Program-made: the position numbers and the translations under genes
Shown here: piece after piece, positions 39,475 through 51,139 of the stretch
Position numbering within the stretch: position 1 is the first letter of the stretch
How the letters are laid out: each line of letters begins with the position of its first letter
The notes under the pieces: generated by a model
The model's input: the letters and a program-made list of their open reading frames with translations, nothing else
Told to the model about the DNA's origin: nothing
Database searches by the model: none
From: Phocoena phocoena
Lineage: Eukaryota; Chordata; Mammalia; Artiodactyla; Phocoenidae
DNA: 64,000 nt
NCBI RefSeq assembly: GCF_963924675.1
Contig: NC_089225.1
Coordinates: forward strand, 81,813,951 to 81,877,950
Direction: 5' to 3'

Positions 39475-42189
39475 GACTAGAAGAAAACTAAAAAGTTAGG
39501 AGGTGGTGACAGAAGACGAGTAACTTGCTTCTGTAATGAAGTTCCAACCTGAGCTCAGTTAGCTCTGTTTCATCTGGTTCACCTCACCTCACCCCACACT
39601 TCACTTCACTCTAGGCCTTCCCTCCCCACCACCCAAACATTACTCAACCCAGTCAAACTTGTCACACACCTAAATCCTTTATGTTCTCTGGAACCACATA
39701 AATCCAGAAGCTTTGGTGCCTAAAATTAGCCAATAATTTCATAATTTGTTTGAATTTCAGTAAATTTCAGCTTAATTTCAGTGAGTAAGACATTAACATA
39801 ATCTTAGGGTAGCTGAAGTATTTCATTTCAGTGTCTCTGAAAGAGCTGTAGGTAAATGGAAATTCTATAATGCAATAGTTCTGAATTAGCAAAGAGGAGC
39901 CACAGGTAGCTATTTAAATGTAAGTTAAAACATTCAGTTCTCCAGTCACACTAGCCACATTTCAGGTGCTCAATAACCAGATGTGGCTACTGGTTACTGT
40001 AAGAGAACATTTTCATCCTCACAGAAAGTTCTGTTGGACAACACTGTATTCTAGAGCCCAGAAAATTAACCGATCTTGAGGTTTTGCTCCTGTGTCTTGA
40101 AAAACCAGCCACTCACATAATTTCCCCATTTTTTAAATCACACTGATCCTATAAGCGTCTTGATTAGGTAATGTCTTTAACATCTCCTTAATATCAGTAA
40201 GTATCTGATAAGTATCTATCATAGATTGATCATTAAAGGGGATGAAGGACCTTTAGCAAATAAGATATGTAAAAAGATGTTAAAGCAAGCAGTATCTGAA
40301 CCTGAATTTTCCCACGGATTTCCTTTGGCCCTATTCTATACTTCACTGTCTACAGCTAAAAAAACTTAGTATTGGGGCTTCCCTGGTGGCGCAGTGGTTG
40401 AGAGTCCGCCTGCCGATGCAGGGGACGCGGGTTCGTGCCCCGGTCCAGGAGGATCCCACATGCCGTGGAGCGGCTGGGCCCGTGGGCCATGGCTGCTGAG
40501 CCTGCGCGTCTGGAGCCTGTGCTCCGCAATGGGAGAGGCCACAGCAGTGAGAGGCCCGCGCGTACCGCAAAAAAAAAAAAAAACTTAGTATTTGCAGATG
40601 ATTCCCTCAAATCTCCCACCAATGCTTGTAAGGTGCTTTCTACAGGAAATGCGCTTCCACAATCCAGAAGTGAAGCTTAATTCTGAGTCTGTATTGCTGT
40701 GTTACTGGACTTGCTTAGATTTGATGCTTATTTTCAAACACTTGCTTTAAATAGAAATAAAATGGCCAAAACACTGGCTACCACAGTGAATTTAAATATG
40801 CCACTTAAAACTTTTTCTCAAACTTGTCGATCCTACTTGTACATTCATTCATTCATTCAATTCATTCAATAATACTTAGGTGAGAAAGGAGCACCTCAAA
40901 TAATTCAACCGAGAAGAAAGAACACTCAAGGAAAACATCCTTGCGGGGGAAATTACCATTACTGATTTTATTTTCTCCCTTCTTTTACAAATTTAGGATG
41001 TTGCAGTCAAGCACCAGGTAGAGAGGCTACACTAAATGGTATTCGAGGTCCCTTCCAAATCTGATATTCTATTAAATTGTTGCTGTGAAAAGCCTATTTT
41101 ATCAGCACTAACCAGATAAGCACATTTTTCAGTTAACCATAGCAGACTGCAAAGCATTTAGAAGAATCCAATAAACTAAAATCAAGAAAATTATATCCCC
41201 CAAATTATATTATAGTTAAGCTCCACCACCTAAATGCTGAGAGCCCTCAGAAAGAGATGCAAACAAAGCTAAGATACCAAACTACATATTCACGCATTCT
41301 GGATAGTTCCAATAGCCTATGAGGTTTGCGACTCAGGCCTGACAGAAATATGCAACTCAATGAGGACTTTCTAGAAATGGGTCTGACTCCTAGTTACTAT
41401 TTAAATATAATGATAAATGCCAGGTAATGGTCTAAAAGCTCTAATTTACTATATATGTACAATACAAATAATTTTTCAGTTAGGGTCAAATATAAGAATT
41501 TATAAGGCAAGCCAATTATTTTTCAATAGAGGACTTGAGAAGGGATTCAAACTATAACAGTTTATAAAATGCGTTAGAGATAGGTCTTATTCGCTCTTCT
41601 AATGCAATTAGATGACATTCTATTTGGAATAATATGAAATAGGATTACATATATGCACAGATATACTGAATTCTGTGATTCATTAAGGATTTAAAAGAAA
41701 AAGTTAAGCCCTCTAATTAAGGAACTAATTTGGTATTTTAATTTTATACAGTTTAAAGAGAGGATATAAAAAAATAAAAGAAAATATAAACAAAATATAC
41801 CAAACCTTAACTAAGCACAGAACATTCTGTAAATTGTTAAGGGAAAAACTGAAATTATCGATATCAATTAAGAATTTTTGGCGTGCCCATTTATTCAATA
41901 TATTGGGTAATTGTATCATATATATGCACCATACAGGAATATCAAGTTTTTAAAAAAAACAACACTGGGTATTTAAAAAGGTGTTGTGGCCTTAATTAAA
42001 TCCTTAATTCAGAAGGCACTTCAGTAACTTTCAGGGCTTCAAAGTCATGATCGTCATCACTGCACAGTACTAAAGAAAACATGCGTACCATGTACAAACA
42101 ATAATTTCCAGTATTATGCAAGAAAACCTTATGTTTTAAGCATTTTCTTTTTTCCTTCTGTACAATTAAAAATAAAATGAACATTGGTA
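39475..42189. other. Convergent intergenic gap between KIAA2012 and SUMO1
   Basis: This is mostly AT-rich unique sequence with one young SINE (40375-40583). It must contain the KIAA2012 3' UTR and poly(A) site; candidate AATAAA sites are at about 40757 and 41171. No exon or RNA gene is seen. Confidence 0.6.
40375..40583 (+). mobile_element. CHR-type SINE, young subtype
   Basis: A full-length copy with an A tail, flanked by AAAACTTAGTATT. Confidence 0.94.
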
Positions 42190-42953
42190 CGGTTTTTACA
42201 AATATTTTGTTTATTTTAATGAAGCTGGTACAGACAATGTCCATTTAAAACCCATATCCCAGGCCAAAAAGTACAAATAAAGTCAAAAAGAGCAGCGTTC
42301 TGCTGTATACACTTCTGCATGAATAACTTTAACTGCTAATGAAAATTAGAACTTTTCTGGGATCTTCTGACAAGATTTTTCTTTCATCTTAAAATGCTTT
42401 CTCTTCAGTGAAGCCATCTTTGGAGTTAGTCATTATTTTCACCACCTCTGTCACCTTGACTCCAACCTGATATTCCTCTTCTTTTGGTCCAGACCCTCAG
42501 ATTCTAAAAGTAGCTTCAAGTTAAGGGAAAGGTCATTTTTCCACAGTTCAGTTCTCTGAAAAACTTCCATCTCCCACTGAAAGTCACAGTCCAGGAGTGA
42601 AGCAATCACATGCTAGAACTTCAGGGCCAATTGGAAAGTCATTATGAACACTCGCATTAGTCAATCTTATTTATCACAAGCCTGTAAATGCACAGTCCTG
42701 GAAAAGGCAGCCTCTCTGTGCACACACATAATTTTTAAAAAGGAGAGGGCGATATGAATGGGGCTGAGGTTTGATCACCAAAAATCAGCACAATGAAAAC
42801 AAACAATAATGAATAATGGGCACTAGAATTCAAATTACCAGATGTTCTAAAGAGATGGGGTGCCAGTTTTCAATTCTGTTTTGAACACCACGTTACAAAA
42901 GAACTATTTTTAAAAATAAAAAAGGATTAAGGGAAAAGAAAAAATAAAAATAT
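42190..42953 (-). other. SUMO1: SUMO1 3' UTR
   Basis: About 760 nt follow the SUMO1 stop codon without a repeat. The stretch resembles the mammalian SUMO1 3' UTR as I know it over most of its length, for example the part with the inverted CAGTGGGAGATGG motif near 42570 and the last 100 nt before the poly(A) signal. The end is placed about 20 nt past the AATAAA. Confidence 0.8.
42210..42215 (-). terminator. SUMO1: SUMO1 polyadenylation signal AATAAA
   Basis: TTTATT on the plus strand reads AATAAA in the SUMO1 direction, in the context CATTAAAATAAACAAAATA, which matches the known 3' end of SUMO1 mRNA. The cleavage site is inferred near 42190. Confidence 0.8.
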
Positions 42954-43022
42954 CTAAATTGTCGAACGACCCCCTGTTTGTTCCTGATAAACTTCAATCA
43001 CATCTTCTTCCTCCATTCCCAA
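42954..43022 (-). CDS. SUMO1: SUMO1 exon 5 coding part, residues 80-101 and stop
   Basis: Acceptor TTTCTCTTACAG, then LGMEEEDVIEVYQEQTGG-RSTI-stop (TAG at 42954-42956). Thr95-Gly96-Gly97 is the conserved C-terminus exposed by SENP cleavage and used for conjugation. The four residues after the cleavage site are RSTI, where human and most mammals have HSTV. His98 has become Arg (CAT to CGT), Val101 has become Ile (GTT to ATT) and Ser99 has a silent TCA to TCG change. Everything before the cleavage site is standard. Confidence 0.95.
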   Translation of the reverse strand: MGMEEEDVIEVYQEQTGGRSTI

Positions 43023-43170
43023 CTGTAAGAGAAAAGAAAAGTGTTAGTAGTACAATATAAAAGTACTATTTTTTTTAATTGGCTGCAATTATGTGGCCAC
43101 TGTTTTAAAGTGCAAAAAGATACAAAAGTAATCCATAGTTATCCTGTTCTAAAATTAAGAATACTGTTTC

Positions 43171-43521
43171 TGGGCTTCCCTGGTGGTGCAGTGGTTAAGA
43201 ATCCGCCTGCCAATGCAGGGGACACAGGTTTGAGCCCTGGTCCGGGAAAATCCCACATGCCGCGGAGCAACTAAGCCCATGCACCATGACTACTGAGCCT
43301 GTGCTCTAGAGGCCGTGAGCCACAACTACTGAGCCCACGCACCACGACTACTGAAGCCCGCACGCCTAGAGCCCACGCTCCACAACAAGAAAAGCCACCG
43401 CAATGAGAAGCCCGTGCACCGCAACGAACCCACTCGCCGCAACTAGAGAAAGCCCACACACGGCAACGAAGATCCAACGCAGCCGTAAATAAATAAATTT
43501 ATTAAAAAAAAAAAAAAGAAA
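43171..43521 (+). mobile_element. CHR-type SINE, long subtype
   Basis: Perfect TSD AAGAATACTGTTTC (43157-43170 and 43522-43535). Confidence 0.95.
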
Positions 43522-43559
43522 AAAGAATACTGTTTCCTTTAATCTAAAGAACAGAGAGG

Positions 43560-43690
43560 GGGACTTCCCTGATGGTCCAGTGGTTAAGACTGTGCTTCCA
43601 ATGAAGGGTCATGGGTTCAATCCCTGGTCAGGGAACTAAGATCACATATGCCGCATGGCGCAGCCAAAACAAAACAAAACAAACAAACAA
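43560..43690 (+). mobile_element. Older CHR-type SINE, tail interrupted by a young SINE
   Basis: GACTTCCCTGATGGTCCAG start and a CAAAA-rich tail. Its 15-bp TSD TAAAGAACAGAGAGG is at 43545-43559 and again at 43924-43938, beyond the nested SINE. Confidence 0.9.
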
Positions 43691-43908
43691 GTTTGTTTTG
43701 TTTTGTTTTTCTTTGCGGTATGCAGGCCTCTCACTGTTGTGGCCTCTCCCGTTGCAGAGCACAGGCTCCAGACGGACGCGCAGGCTCAGAGGTCATGGCT
43801 CACGGGCCCAGCCACTCTGCGGCATGTGGGATCTTCCCAGACTGGGGCACAAACCCGTGTCCCCTGCATCGGCAGGCGGACTCAACCACTGCGCCACCAG
43901 GAAAGCCC
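43691..43908 (-). mobile_element. CHR-type SINE, young subtype, nested
   Basis: The inverted young subtype inserted in the A-rich tail of the SINE at 43560; ACAAACAAGTTT occurs before it and ACAACCAAGTTT after it. Confidence 0.92.
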
Positions 43909-44959
43909 AAAACAACCAAGTTTTAAAGAACAGAGAGGTATATCTTTTCCTCTGATACCATGTCTATGTAGTCATTCATGTTATTTTGCTGAGCCAACTT
44001 CACGTCCCAGTTTATTAACCATATAAAATTTAAGTGTTTCTGAAAAGTACCTTAAGGGAGTTTTAAATCTAATCAAACATGTATATAATAGTTTAAATAA
44101 TAGTTTGATGGCATATTTTCTAAAACGCATTTTACTTCTAGATGTAATTACTTGACAGAATCTCTTTCAAAAAACCTGCTCTCACTTTGAAATATATGTG
44201 GTTTTAGTTAGAAAAATACTGCCTAAGGATTCATTTCTAAGTGGTTTGCTTTGTCATCTACAGTTCCTTCTGGCATATAACTATTATTTTCTTTGATAGT
44301 AACCACTCAATGAAGAAAACTTACTACACTTCTACTCTTATTTGACACCTCCAATTGTATAAGCTAGATTTTTCAGACCAGTCCTTCTCAACTCTTACAG
44401 AAAAGGAAAGGAAAAGAAGAAGAAAAAAGACCCTTTAAAATGCCTTATACAGAACATTAAGCAAGTATAAGCAATTAAGTTGTTTTTTTTTAATGTGCTT
44501 TATATGCATTGAAATATTCTGGAATTTTTTTCTAAAAGACATTATTAATAATGGTTGCCTCTGAGAAATGGGAATGAAGAGATATCTAAAGTGTATTTTC
44601 CATTTTATATACTTTGGTAGTTTGGTTTTCTAATACTTTTATTTATTTTTAACACAAGTATTCTTTATTTAAAAAATAAAAGAGTACATAAGGGGGCTTG
44701 GTGTGGCATAGAAACCCAGGTGTTACACTCAGTGAGGCTTGTAAAGGACTGTAAATCTGTTGATTCTGATGTGCAGACAGAGTTAAGGAGCACTGTTAAT
44801 AGGCAGACTGAAAACAAAAACTATCACTGTTTCCAATGAACTATAGTGGATCACAAAAGAAATTAAAAATAACATTTCAAAGGAAAGTCCAAGATCAGTA
44901 TTTTATAGGTGACAATTTTGTGCTGAATTACAAAATGTGAAAATTAAAATATGCTAAGG

Positions 44960-45159
44960 GGGCTTCCCTGGTGGCGCAGTGGTTGAGAGTCCGCCTGCCG
45001 ATGCAGGGGACACGGGTTCGTGCGCCGGTCTGGGAAGATCCCACATGCCGCGGAGCGGCTGTGCCCGTGAACCATGGCCACTGAGCCTGCACATCTGGAG
45101 CCTGTGCTCCACAACAGGAGAGGCCTGCGTACCGCAAAAAAAAAAAAAAAAAAAAAAAA
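44960..45159 (+). mobile_element. CHR-type SINE, young subtype, small 3' deletion
   Basis: Its A tail exceeds 20 bases. Near the end GGAGAGG joins directly to CCTGCG, losing about 16 bp. Confidence 0.92.
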
Positions 45160-45463
45160 TTTAAAATATGCCAAGAAATCTAAAAATAAAACATAGACTT
45201 AAGTGGATTTAGAAATTTTTTTAAAGTGATTAATTGGCTCTAGTATTATGGGTATCTTGATTGTGATAGACATATGAATATTAAAATAATTAGTAATTAA
45301 AGAGGCTATTAAAATTTAATTTTAATTGCACATATAGCCTGGTAAATACAGCAAGGACTAAAATTCCAAACATTACAAGGAACCTTTAAATCAGGAAAGC
45401 AGCACATGTCCTCAAACTATGGAGAATATGAAGCCATCAGCTTTAAGGAGTACATTAGCAGAG

Positions 45464-45798
45464 GGACTTCCCTGGTGGCACAGGGGTTAAGAATCTGCCT
45501 GCCAATGCAGGGGACATGGGTTCAATCCCTGGTCCAGGAAGATCCCACATGCTGCAGAGCAACTAAGCCCGTGCGCCACAACTACTGCACCTGCGCTCTA
45601 GAGCCCGCAAGCCACAACTACTGAGCCTGCGTGCCACAACTACTGAAGCCTGGATGCCTAGAGCCCATGCTCCACAACAAAGATAAGCCATCACAATGAG
45701 AAACCCATGCACCGCAACGAAGAGTAGCCCCCCGCTCGCCGCAACTAAAGACCACGAAGACCCAACACAGCCAAAAATAAATAAATTTTAAAAAAAAA
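45464..45798 (+). mobile_element. CHR-type SINE, long subtype
   Basis: GGACTTCCCTGG start, and a TAAATTTTAAAAAAAA tail; approximate TSD AGTACATTAGCAGAG and AGTAATACGCTAGCAGAG. Confidence 0.92.
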
Positions 45799-46069
45799 GT
45801 AATACGCTAGCAGAGATGAGTAAACAACAGTACAAAGAGGTCACTCCCTAAATACCTACTCTCTCCCACTGCCCCATTATTCTTCTTCTAAGAAGATAAA
45901 TCTCTTAATGATAGTGAGGGAGGTGTCGCTAAAATGTATTAAGTATCTTCTGTGTTGCAGAGATTATGCCAAGCTAGGACAGGGAAAATACAACATGAGT
46001 TTGGAATATCTTGTGTCAGACAGTAAGGAAGTACTTAAGAAAGTGCGTAGATACTAAACCTACAGGGAA

Positions 46070-47690
46070 AAGTTTGATGAGAAAAAGGATAGTCACATAG
46101 TTTCAAAGTATGTGCCCACAAATTACTCAATTAAAACAGGAAAAATAGTAACTACACAGTAAAGGAAAAAGACAACTGTTAAACTCAATGATAAGGGACT
46201 TCAGATACTCCAGATATTACACCCTGAGAAAGACACATCACTATTTATGTAGTATTCCAGCCCAAAATACATAATCCAACTCTAGTCATGAGGAAACAGA
46301 ACAGCCCAAATTGAGAGACTTTTTAGAAAATACCTGGTTTGTATTCTTCAAAAATGTAAATGTCATGAAGACAAAGACAGGCTGAAGAACTGTTCCAAAT
46401 TAAAGATAATTAAAGAGACCCCTAAATAAAATATGTTGATACTGAACTGGATCCTGTGACGAGGGAGATAATTTATTATAAAAGGCATAATTGGGACAGA
46501 TGACAAAATTAGGTTGAAGACTAAAGTTTTCTAACAGTGTTAAGTGTCCTGAATTTTATTAACAGTACTGTGGTTATGTAAAAGAATATACTTATTCTTA
46601 AGAAATACACACTAAAATATTTAGTAAATGGCATGGTGTATGCAACCCACTCCCAAGTGGTTTGGATGATATATACATATATATACACACGCATATATTA
46701 TATATGGGGGGGAGGGGAATAATAAAGCATAGGTAGCAAAATGTTAAAAACTGGTGAATCTAAGTGGAAAAGAGTACAGTTATTTGGACTATTCTTGCAA
46801 CTTTTCTGTAAATTGAAAATTATTTCAAAATAAAAACTTCCTAAGGAGATGGAGAGGTGTCAAAAAGGAAAGACGCCAAATTGAAGGGGTCCCCACTGGC
46901 CAATATCTAAAGAATGTCATTATTCACAGAGTTTGAAAGTATCTCCCCACAAATTACTTATTAATTACAAAAGAAAATGATAACTTTACAATGGATAAGA
47001 AATCTGGCAGTTACCATCTTAACTACATGACCAAAGTTAATATTACCCATAGCAGGACAAATGGACATCATCTAACTCCTGATACGATGCACTCGGAATT
47101 TCACAGCTTCACTCTGTGCTACTCCTACCAAAAATGCAAAACTGAATCTAATCATGAGGAAACAACAGACAAACCCAAATTGAAGGACATTCTAAAATAT
47201 AGCTGGCCTGAATTCTTTTAAAAAATGTCAGTGTGATGAAAAACAAAGACTGAGTAACTGTTCCACATTAAAGCTAAGAGGCATGATAACTAGTTAGAAT
47301 GCATATCCTGGATGAGATCCCAGGTCAAGTTAAAAAAAAAAAACAAAAGGGAGGGAGCTATAAAGGACCTTACTGAGACAGATGGTAAAATCAGACTATT
47401 TTGATTGTATATTCAATTACAGTATTGTATCAAGGTTAAATCACTTAAATTAGATAATTTAACTGTGGCTCTTAGGAGAACAATAACACTGAAATATTTA
47501 GGGATAAAGGGCCAATATCAAATGGCCCACCAATAATGATAATCTGTATATACAGAGAGAACAAAAAAGCAAACATAGCACAATGTTAATAACTGGTGCA
47601 TCTAGGAAAAAGGTTATAAAGGAGAATATTATACTAGTCTCATAATTCTGTAAGTTTGAAATGTTTTTAAACCAAAAAACAAATAATAAC
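46070..47690 (+). repeat. Two diverged copies of one old repeat, head to tail
   Basis: The copies at about 46070-46850 and 46910-47690 share ordered blocks: CACAAATTACT, AATCATGAGGAAACA-like, GAACTGTTCCA-like, ACTGGTGAATCTA/ACTGGTGCATCTA and CTGTAAATTGAAA/CTGTAAGTTTGAAA. The repeat family (an old LINE or LTR end) is not certain. Confidence 0.5.
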
Positions 47691-48318
47691 CATACACTGT
47701 TCCCACTATCAGAAATATCAAAAATGTTATTTTGTATTTGGAGGGGGGAATCTGTATAAATATAAATACACACATTCTCTCTCACACTTTATTACTTTCA
47801 GATGCCTGGGGGGTGGCAGTGGGGATGGGAATAGAGAGGGTGGAATATATAAACAGAGAAAACAGTCCATACATACAATAAAACAAAGGCACAGAAGCAT
47901 TAAAAAATGTAAACCAAGATGATAGAGCCAACTATATTAATATACACTAAGCTTCTATATTAAGTTCTCAAAATGGGTCAAAAGTCAAAATTGAACTGTG
48001 AAGGTCACCATCACCATGAAAATGTACCAGAAATCTGCCAAATTTGAGGACCATCTGTCCATCCTCAAAAAGACGTAGTATGTGCCTTATGACAAGTTCA
48101 GTACTCATTTTCTACTTTCCACCTCTCTTTTTACAGGCACTTTTTGAAGGCAATACAAGGGAAGTTCAACTCAAAAGATTATTTTTCTCTTTGACAAATG
48201 ATATAACAGTTAAATCAGAGAATATTCAAGAAAAGGACAGTTTAATGGTACCAGTGAACAAAATCATTCAATGCAGAATTAAAAATATGCCTTGAATCAG
48301 AGAAGAAATTATACTCAC

Positions 48319-48390
48319 TTCTTTTGGAGTGTGATTATCAGCAATTCTCTGACCTTCAAAGAGAAACCTGAGTGAATTCATGGGAACTCC
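48319..48390 (-). CDS. SUMO1: SUMO1 exon 4, residues 56-79
   Basis: Acceptor CTACCTTTTTAG, 24 codons ([20 protein letters not shown] then TPKE), donor GAA|GTGAGT. It encodes beta-strands 3 and 4 and the following loop of the beta-grasp fold. No residue differs from the human protein as I know it. The phase is 0 at both ends. Confidence 0.96.
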
Positions 48391-48519
48391 CTAAAAAGGT
48401 AGAAAACATACAAATATACAAATCTTAGAAGAGATAACAGGTACTTTGATGCACAAAAAGCAAATATGAAAGTTTCAACAGAATATGTAGAACATAATAA
48501 AACTAGAGAGCTAATTCTA

Positions 48520-48745
48520 TCATAATTATCATTTACTGAGTACCAACTATTTGCTAGGCACTCCCTGTACCAAGTATTTTATAAACATAATCATAAATTT
48601 TCATCACAACAGCCCTGGAAGGTAGGTATTATCGCGTTATCTTCATTTCACAACTAGGGAATCTAAGGTATGGAGAAGGCACACAAGCTAGCCAAGAACT
48701 GAAGGCTAAATCTGCTCCTAAGCCTGTGCATTCTTAACCACTATT
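48520..48745 (-). mobile_element. MIR SINE (antisense)
   Basis: ATTTACTGAGTACCAACTAT, TGCTAGGCACTCCCTGTACC and GGAAGGTAGGTATTATC. Confidence 0.7.
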
Positions 48746-49224
48746 CTATATAGTTTCCTCTCAAATCTGTAGGCTAACATAAAGTCAGATATTGGATGAG
48801 CAGCCTCACTAGCTTTCAACTGTACAAGCAAAATTGGTTTTTAAACAGATTAAATCATAGAAATTCGGTAAAGCACAGGAGCAAGCCAGATAAACTACAG
48901 TAAACCTGTGATGCCATTTACAGCACTATAAATATCACAAAAGGTATTAAAATATATTTTTCTAATCATTTATTCCACAAAAATAGCTAAAAGAGAATAG
49001 ATGGCTCATTTAAAGAGAAATAACTTCACTAATAAGTACAAATCAAGAATCATTTAGTCCAAAAGTATTAGAAAGTTCTGCTCAATAACTAATGTGTTAA
49101 GATTTTCACTGTTTCAATACAATACTATCCCCAAAACATCCAAAAAATTCAAACTATCTTCCAATATGTACTATACTTAAATATATGAGACCTTGCAAAC
49201 TTATCCTGTATTTGGTTTTAAACT

Positions 49225-49335
49225 ATTTTTTGTGTTTTTTTGGCCACACTTCCGGGATCTTAGTTCCCCAACCAGAGATTGAACCTGGGAGCAGTGAAAG
49301 AGCCAAGTCGTAACCACTGGACCGCCAGGAAATAC
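49225..49335 (-). mobile_element. Older CHR-type SINE
   Basis: The inverted short subtype; GGTTTTAAACTATT before it and GGTTTTAAATTATT after it. Confidence 0.88.
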
Positions 49336-49362
49336 CCTGGTTTTAAATTATTCCCAGGGTTG

Positions 49363-49686
49363 GGACTTCCCTGGTGGCGCAGTGGTTAAGAATCCACCTG
49401 CCAACGCAGGGGACACAGGTTCAATCCCTGGTCCGGGAAGATCACACATGATGTGGAACAACTAAGCCCGTGCGCCACAACTACTGAGCCTGCACTCCGG
49501 AGCCCACGAGCCACAACTACTGAAGCCTGCAAGCCTAGAGCCTGTGCTCCACAACAAGAGAAGCCACTGCAAAGAGAAGCCTGCACACCGCAACGAAGAG
49601 TAGCCCCTGCTCGCCACAACTAGAGAAAGCCCACAGGGAGCACCGAAGACCCAAAGCAGCCATAAATAAATAAATAAATAAATAAA
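49363..49686 (+). mobile_element. CHR-type SINE, long subtype
   Basis: TSD AATTATTCCCAGGGTT and AATTATTTCCAGGGTT. Confidence 0.94.
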
Positions 49687-49723
49687 AATTATTTCCAGGG
49701 TTATGTTAAAAATAAACATGACT

Positions 49724-49941
49724 GGGCTTCCCTGGTGGTGCAGTGGTTGAGAGTCTGCCTGCCGATGCAGGGGACATGGGTTCGTGCCCTGGTCCGGGAA
49801 GATCCCACATGCCGCGGAGCGGCTAGGTCCGTGAGCCATGGCCACTGGGCCTGCACGTCTGGAGCCTGTGCTCCACAACAGGAGAGGCCACAACAGTGAG
49901 AGGCCCTCTTACCGCAAAAAAAAAAAAAAAAAAAAAAAAAA
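49724..49941 (+). mobile_element. CHR-type SINE, young subtype
   Basis: A full-length copy with an A tail over 20 bases; AATAAACATGACTG on both sides. Confidence 0.94.
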
Positions 49942-50040
49942 GAATAAACATGACTGACAAGAGTGGAATATTCTTTGATTTTAACTATAGGATCTTTCAA
50001 AAATGAAATATTTTATGTTGAAGTCAAAAAAGTTTCTATA

Positions 50041-50244
50041 GGGCTTCCCTGGTGGCGCAGTGGTTGAGAGTTCGCCTGCTGATGCAGGGGACACGGGTTC
50101 GTGCCCCGGTCCGGGAGGATCCCACGTGCCGCGGAGCGGCTGGGCCCGTGAGCCATGGTCGCTGAGCCTGAGTGTCCGGAGCCTGTGCTCCGCAAGGGGA
50201 GAGGCCACAACAGTGAGAGGCCCGCATATCGCAAAAAAAAAAAA
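50041..50244 (+). mobile_element. CHR-type SINE, young subtype
   Basis: TSD AAAAGTTTCTATAG on both sides. Confidence 0.95.
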
Positions 50245-50765
50245 GTTTCTATAGAAACCAGTCTATAAAATCAAAATGGAAAGATGATTCAATCTCTCTC
50301 TATTGGGTAAGTATTCCATACTTCAGATATATTGAGTGTCCCATTCCTCGTATATCAGCAAATATAAGAAAAAAATTATCAAGCCTCTGTGAACTGAGTA
50401 TAGAAACTTCTAAAGACTGTAGACTCTGAAGCATAAAAAAGAAAGCTAGAAATTATACTAACTTGATGTTATATTATCTCCCCAAACCTAGCACCTTCAA
50501 TTCTGGATCAGTTTAGTTTTCACTTTTGCACTGTTTTTTCTCAATAATCAACTCTCGCATTTACAGATGAGGTAAAAAGACCATATAATTTTCTTCAGAG
50601 TTGTTGTCAACAGTAATTGACAATGTATCCAAGTACCTACTAGCATACTGCACTTAATATGTTCGTTTCCAATTGTAGCTCCCATCATTATAACAAATGT
50701 GAGCTAGTTGAGACCCAATTAAAAGACTTTACTGAGCATAACAATTAATAGCAAAAACAGAAACA

Positions 50766-50880
50766 GGGAATTCCCTGGCAGTCCAGTGGTTAGGACTCTG
50801 CGCTTTCACTGCCAAGGACGCGGGTTCAATCCCTGGTCAGAGAACTAGGATTCCACAGTCCACGCAGAGTGGCCAAAAAA
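50766..50880 (+). mobile_element. Older CHR-type SINE near SUMO1 exon 3
   Basis: GGGAATTCCCTGGCAGTCC start; AAAACAGAAACA on both sides. A further 35-bp inverted SINE scrap lies at 50948-50982. Confidence 0.88.
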
Positions 50881-51049
50881 AACCAAAACAGAAACAAATA
50901 TTTATTGTTGTACTTATTCTAACACCTAGATGATCTCTTTCTTCTTGCAAAGTCCTAACCATTAGACCACCAGAGAGGTCCCAAAGGATTACTTTTCTTT
51001 TGACAAGAAAGAAAAATTAATGATATATAAAGCACTGAATTTAATATTA

Positions 51050-51139
<90 letters not shown>

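Larger units (their letters stand above)
43023..48318 (-). other. SUMO1: SUMO1 intron 4
   Basis: It holds SINEs at 43171, 43561 (with 43691 nested inside it), 44960 and 45464, then two diverged copies of one old repeat (46070-46850 and 46910-47690), and an AT/AC-rich tract at 46665-46702. 43940-44950 and 47700-48300 are unique. Confidence 0.7.
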
